From an uncultured Solirubrobacterales bacterium (GTDB lineage Bacteria; Actinomycetota; Thermoleophilia; Solirubrobacterales; 70-9): a stretch of 39,596 bases of DNA. This document shows, piece after piece, positions 37,923-39,596 of the stretch. Location of the stretch: the NCBI GenBank assembly GCA_903933815.1, contig CAIZLN010000152.1, positions 1 through 39,596 on the forward strand. The letters run 5' to 3'. Numbering within the stretch: position 1 is the first letter of the stretch; the number at the start of each line of letters is the position of its first letter. The notes under the pieces are model-generated. The model made no database searches and was not told where the DNA came from. It was given only the letters and a program-made list of their open reading frames with translations. Position numbers and translations under genes: made by a program.

Positions 37923-39596
37923 ATGTTCAGCAAGGTTCTGATCGCCAACCGTGGCGAAATCGCTATCCGTGTGGCCCGCGCCCTGAAGGAGATGGACATC
38001 ACCTCGGTGGCCGTCTACTCGGAGGCCGACCGCGAAGCTCCCCACGTCGAGGAATGCGACGAGGCCTACCTGATCGGGCCGGCGCTGGCCTCGGAGAGTT
38101 ATCTCTCGATCGAGAAGATCATCGGTGCCGCGAAGGAAGCGGGAGCCGATGCAGTCCATCCCGGCTACGGCTTTCTCGCGGAAAACGCCGACTTCGCCCG
38201 CGCCCTCGAGGATGCCGGAATCACATTCATCGGCCCACCCGCATCGGCTATAGACGCAATGGGCTCGAAGACGATGGCCCGCGAAGTGATGGAGAAGGCC
38301 GGGGTTCCGATCGTTCCCGGAGCGACCGAACCTGCAGCGGACGTCGAAGAGGCTCGCAAGCAGGCCGATGAGGCTGGCTACCCTGTGGCCTGCAAGGCGG
38401 TTGGCGGCGGCGGCGGCAAGGGCTTTCGCGTCGCCATGACTCCCGGAGACCTTCAGGAGGCCTACGAAGGGGCCTCGCGCGAAGGCGAGAAGTTCTTCTC
38501 CGACCCCCGGGTCTATGTCGAACGCTACCTCGAGAATCCGCGACATGTGGAAGTCCAGGTGCTTGCTGACAAGCACGGCAATGTGATCCACCTTGGCGAA
38601 CGGGACTGCTCGATCCAGCGTCGCCACCAGAAGCTCATCGAAGAAGCCCCTGGCCCCCATGTCGATGAAGAGATGCGCGAGCGGATCGGCAAGATCGCAA
38701 CCGACGCCGCCCGTGCAGTCGGTTACTACTCGGCCGGAACCGTTGAAGGGATGCAGGTCGGCTCCGATTACTTCTTCCTCGAGATGAACACGCGGGTTCA
38801 GGTTGAGCACTGCGTCACCGAAATGATCACCGGGGTCGACATCGTTCGCGAGCAGATCCGGATTGCCGCCGGTGAAGAACTGAGCCTCGGGCAGGAAGAC
38901 GTTGAAATCAACGGCTGGGCGATCGAATGCCGGATCAACGCCGAAAAGGCCGACAAGAACTTCTCTCCCGCTCCCGGAAAGATCACGACCTACCGCGAGC
39001 CCTCAGGGCCGGGGGTCCGGGTGGATTCCGGCGTTATCGCCGGTTCGGAAGTGACTCCAATGTACGACCCGATGGTCGCCAAGCTGATCGTCTGGGACAA
39101 GGACCGGAAGATGGCGACAAAGCGGATGCTGCGCGCGCTTGACGAGTACCGCATAGGTGGACTTTCCACCCTGATTCCCTTTCACAAGGCGATCCTTGCC
39201 ACGCCACAGTGGGACCGCGGCGAAACCTGCAAGGACCTGACCGAGGACAAGGAGTGGCTGAAGACAACTGCGCCGGAAGCGCCTCCATCAACCGAGTCGG
39301 CCGAGGGCGAACCGGAAAAGGTCGCACGCGACTACCTGGTCGAAGTTTCAGGCAAGCGCTTCGATGTGAAGGTGGTTGGCGAGGCGGTTGGCGTAGTTGC
39401 CGGCGGGCCCGCGGGCGCCCCCGGACCGGGCGGCGCGCCGAAACGTGAGCGCAAGGCTGGCGGTGGTGGTGGCTCAAACAAGGCCGAGCTGGAATCGCCC
39501 CTTCAGGGATCCATCTTCAAGGTCAATGTGGAGAAGGGCGCCGAAGTTGCCGAAGGCGACCTGATCTGCGTCATCGAAGCGATGAAGATGGAAAAC
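37923..39596 (+). CDS. Acyl-CoA carboxylase alpha subunit: biotin carboxylase plus biotin carrier (3' truncated by window)
   Basis: The 558 visible residues run to the window end, which cuts the gene inside the biotin carrier domain. The biotin carboxylase part begins KVLIANRGEIAIRVARALKE and has the ATP-grasp glycine loop CKAVGGGGGKGF. ERDCSIQRRHQK, EMNTRVQVEH and the C-terminal biotin carboxylase lobe (PMYDPMVAKLIVWDKDR) follow. After a Gly/Pro-rich linker (about 500-525), the carrier domain ends at EAMKMEN, where the Lys is biotinylated. This is the fused alpha chain of actinobacterial acetyl/propionyl-CoA carboxylases, probably partner of the beta subunit at 27.2 kb. The transcript appears leaderless. 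Confidence 0.95.
   Translation, partial: MFSKVLIANRGEIAIRVARALKEMDITSVAVYSEADREAPHVEECDEAYLIGPALASESYLSIEKIIGAAKEAGADAVHPGYGFLAENADFARALEDAGITFIGPPASAIDAMGSKTMAREVMEKAGVPIVPGATEPAADVEEARKQADEAGYPVACKAVGGGGGKGFRVAMTPGDLQEAYEGASREGEKFFSDPRVYVERYLENPRHVEVQVLADKHGNVIHLGERDCSIQRRHQKLIEEAPGPHVDEEMRERIGKIATDAARAVGYYSAGTVEGMQVGSDYFFLEMNTRVQVEHCVTEMITGVDIVREQIRIAAGEELSLGQEDVEINGWAIECRINAEKADKNFSPAPGKITTYREPSGPGVRVDSGVIAGSEVTPMYDPMVAKLIVWDKDRKMATKRMLRALDEYRIGGLSTLIPFHKAILATPQWDRGETCKDLTEDKEWLKTTAPEAPPSTESAEGEPEKVARDYLVEVSGKRFDVKVVGEAVGVVAGGPAGAPGPGGAPKRERKAGGGGGSNKAELESPLQGSIFKVNVEKGAEVAEGDLICVIEAMKMEN

Noticed and set aside
1-39596. tRNA/rRNA genes, CRISPR arrays, insertion sequences, attachment sites
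   Set aside because: No cloverleaf-like sequences, no regularly spaced direct repeats, no transposase or integrase motifs and no terminal inverted repeats were seen.

Overview
The window is a high-GC bacterial chromosome segment with tightly packed genes on both strands. It contains no rRNA, tRNA, insertion sequence, phage gene or CRISPR array that I can see. The gene content suggests an actinobacterium, most likely of the deep-branching Thermoleophilia (Solirubrobacterales-like). The pointers are a small exported protein with an N-terminal hydrophobic helix followed by an R-N-S-V-G segment, an acyl-CoA carboxylase with a separate biotin-carboxylase/carrier subunit and a tiny epsilon-like subunit, a PAC2-family protein, an AdnA/AddB-like helicase-nuclease, a calcium-dodecin-like protein, and many apparently leaderless genes. 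This placement is inferred from recognised families, not from a search.

Layout. 1-2.6 kb: the end of a type-2 isoleucyl-tRNA synthetase gene, then a CFA-synthase-like methyltransferase. 2.6-4.0 kb (minus): a small tautomerase, thioredoxin and a polyprenol-phosphate mannosyltransferase-like GT2. 4.1-5.9 kb: DNA polymerase X with a PHP domain. 5.9-7.2 kb (minus): a membrane protein and trehalose-phosphatase. 7.2-8.4 kb: a TauE/SafE permease split into two half-genes, then an ArfB-like ribosome-rescue hydrolase. 8.5-11.5 kb: a DUF2130 coiled-coil/nuclease-like protein, a YhaM-like HD protein (minus) and a PAC2 protein. 11.6-14.7 kb (minus): a large UvrD/RecB-type protein. 14.8-16.5 kb: an IMPase-family phosphatase and a Lys/Ala-rich histone-H1-like protein preceded by a LexA-box-like palindrome. 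16.7-21.4 kb (minus): an apparent three-gene unit made of an ECF sigma factor fused to a membrane anti-sigma domain, a 960-residue exported protein and a small exported protein. 21.7-25.4 kb: two small conserved proteins, two nucleotide-sugar SDR enzymes and an S51 peptidase. 25.6-29.2 kb: an exported protein, carboxyltransferase beta and epsilon-like subunits, and a dodecin-like protein. 29.4-34.2 kb: a sulfur-assimilation run (rhodanese, sulfite reductase, APS/PAPS reductase, ATP sulfurylase, APS kinase) ending in a strong terminator. 34.5-36.9 kb: fumarase with a basic tail, coupled to an aquaporin. 36.9-39.6 kb: a PHP phosphatase/RNase-AM-like protein (minus) and the biotin carboxylase-BCCP subunit, cut off by the window end at its biotinylation motif.

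Functionally, the carboxylase subunits at 27.2-28.9 and 37.9-39.6 kb probably form one acyl-CoA carboxylase although they lie 9 kb apart. The sulfur cluster would take sulfate to sulfide, and APS kinase would also supply PAPS. The PHP protein could remove the by-product PAP.

The most striking sequence-level signals are these. (1) A T-A-N-N-N-T hexamer lies 6-8 nt before the start codon of at least twelve genes, which indicates widespread leaderless transcription. (2) A nearly perfect LexA-type box lies in front of the H1-like protein gene. (3) A sigma/anti-sigma fusion overlaps the start of a giant surface protein gene. (4) A class II fumarase carries a histone-H1-like tail.
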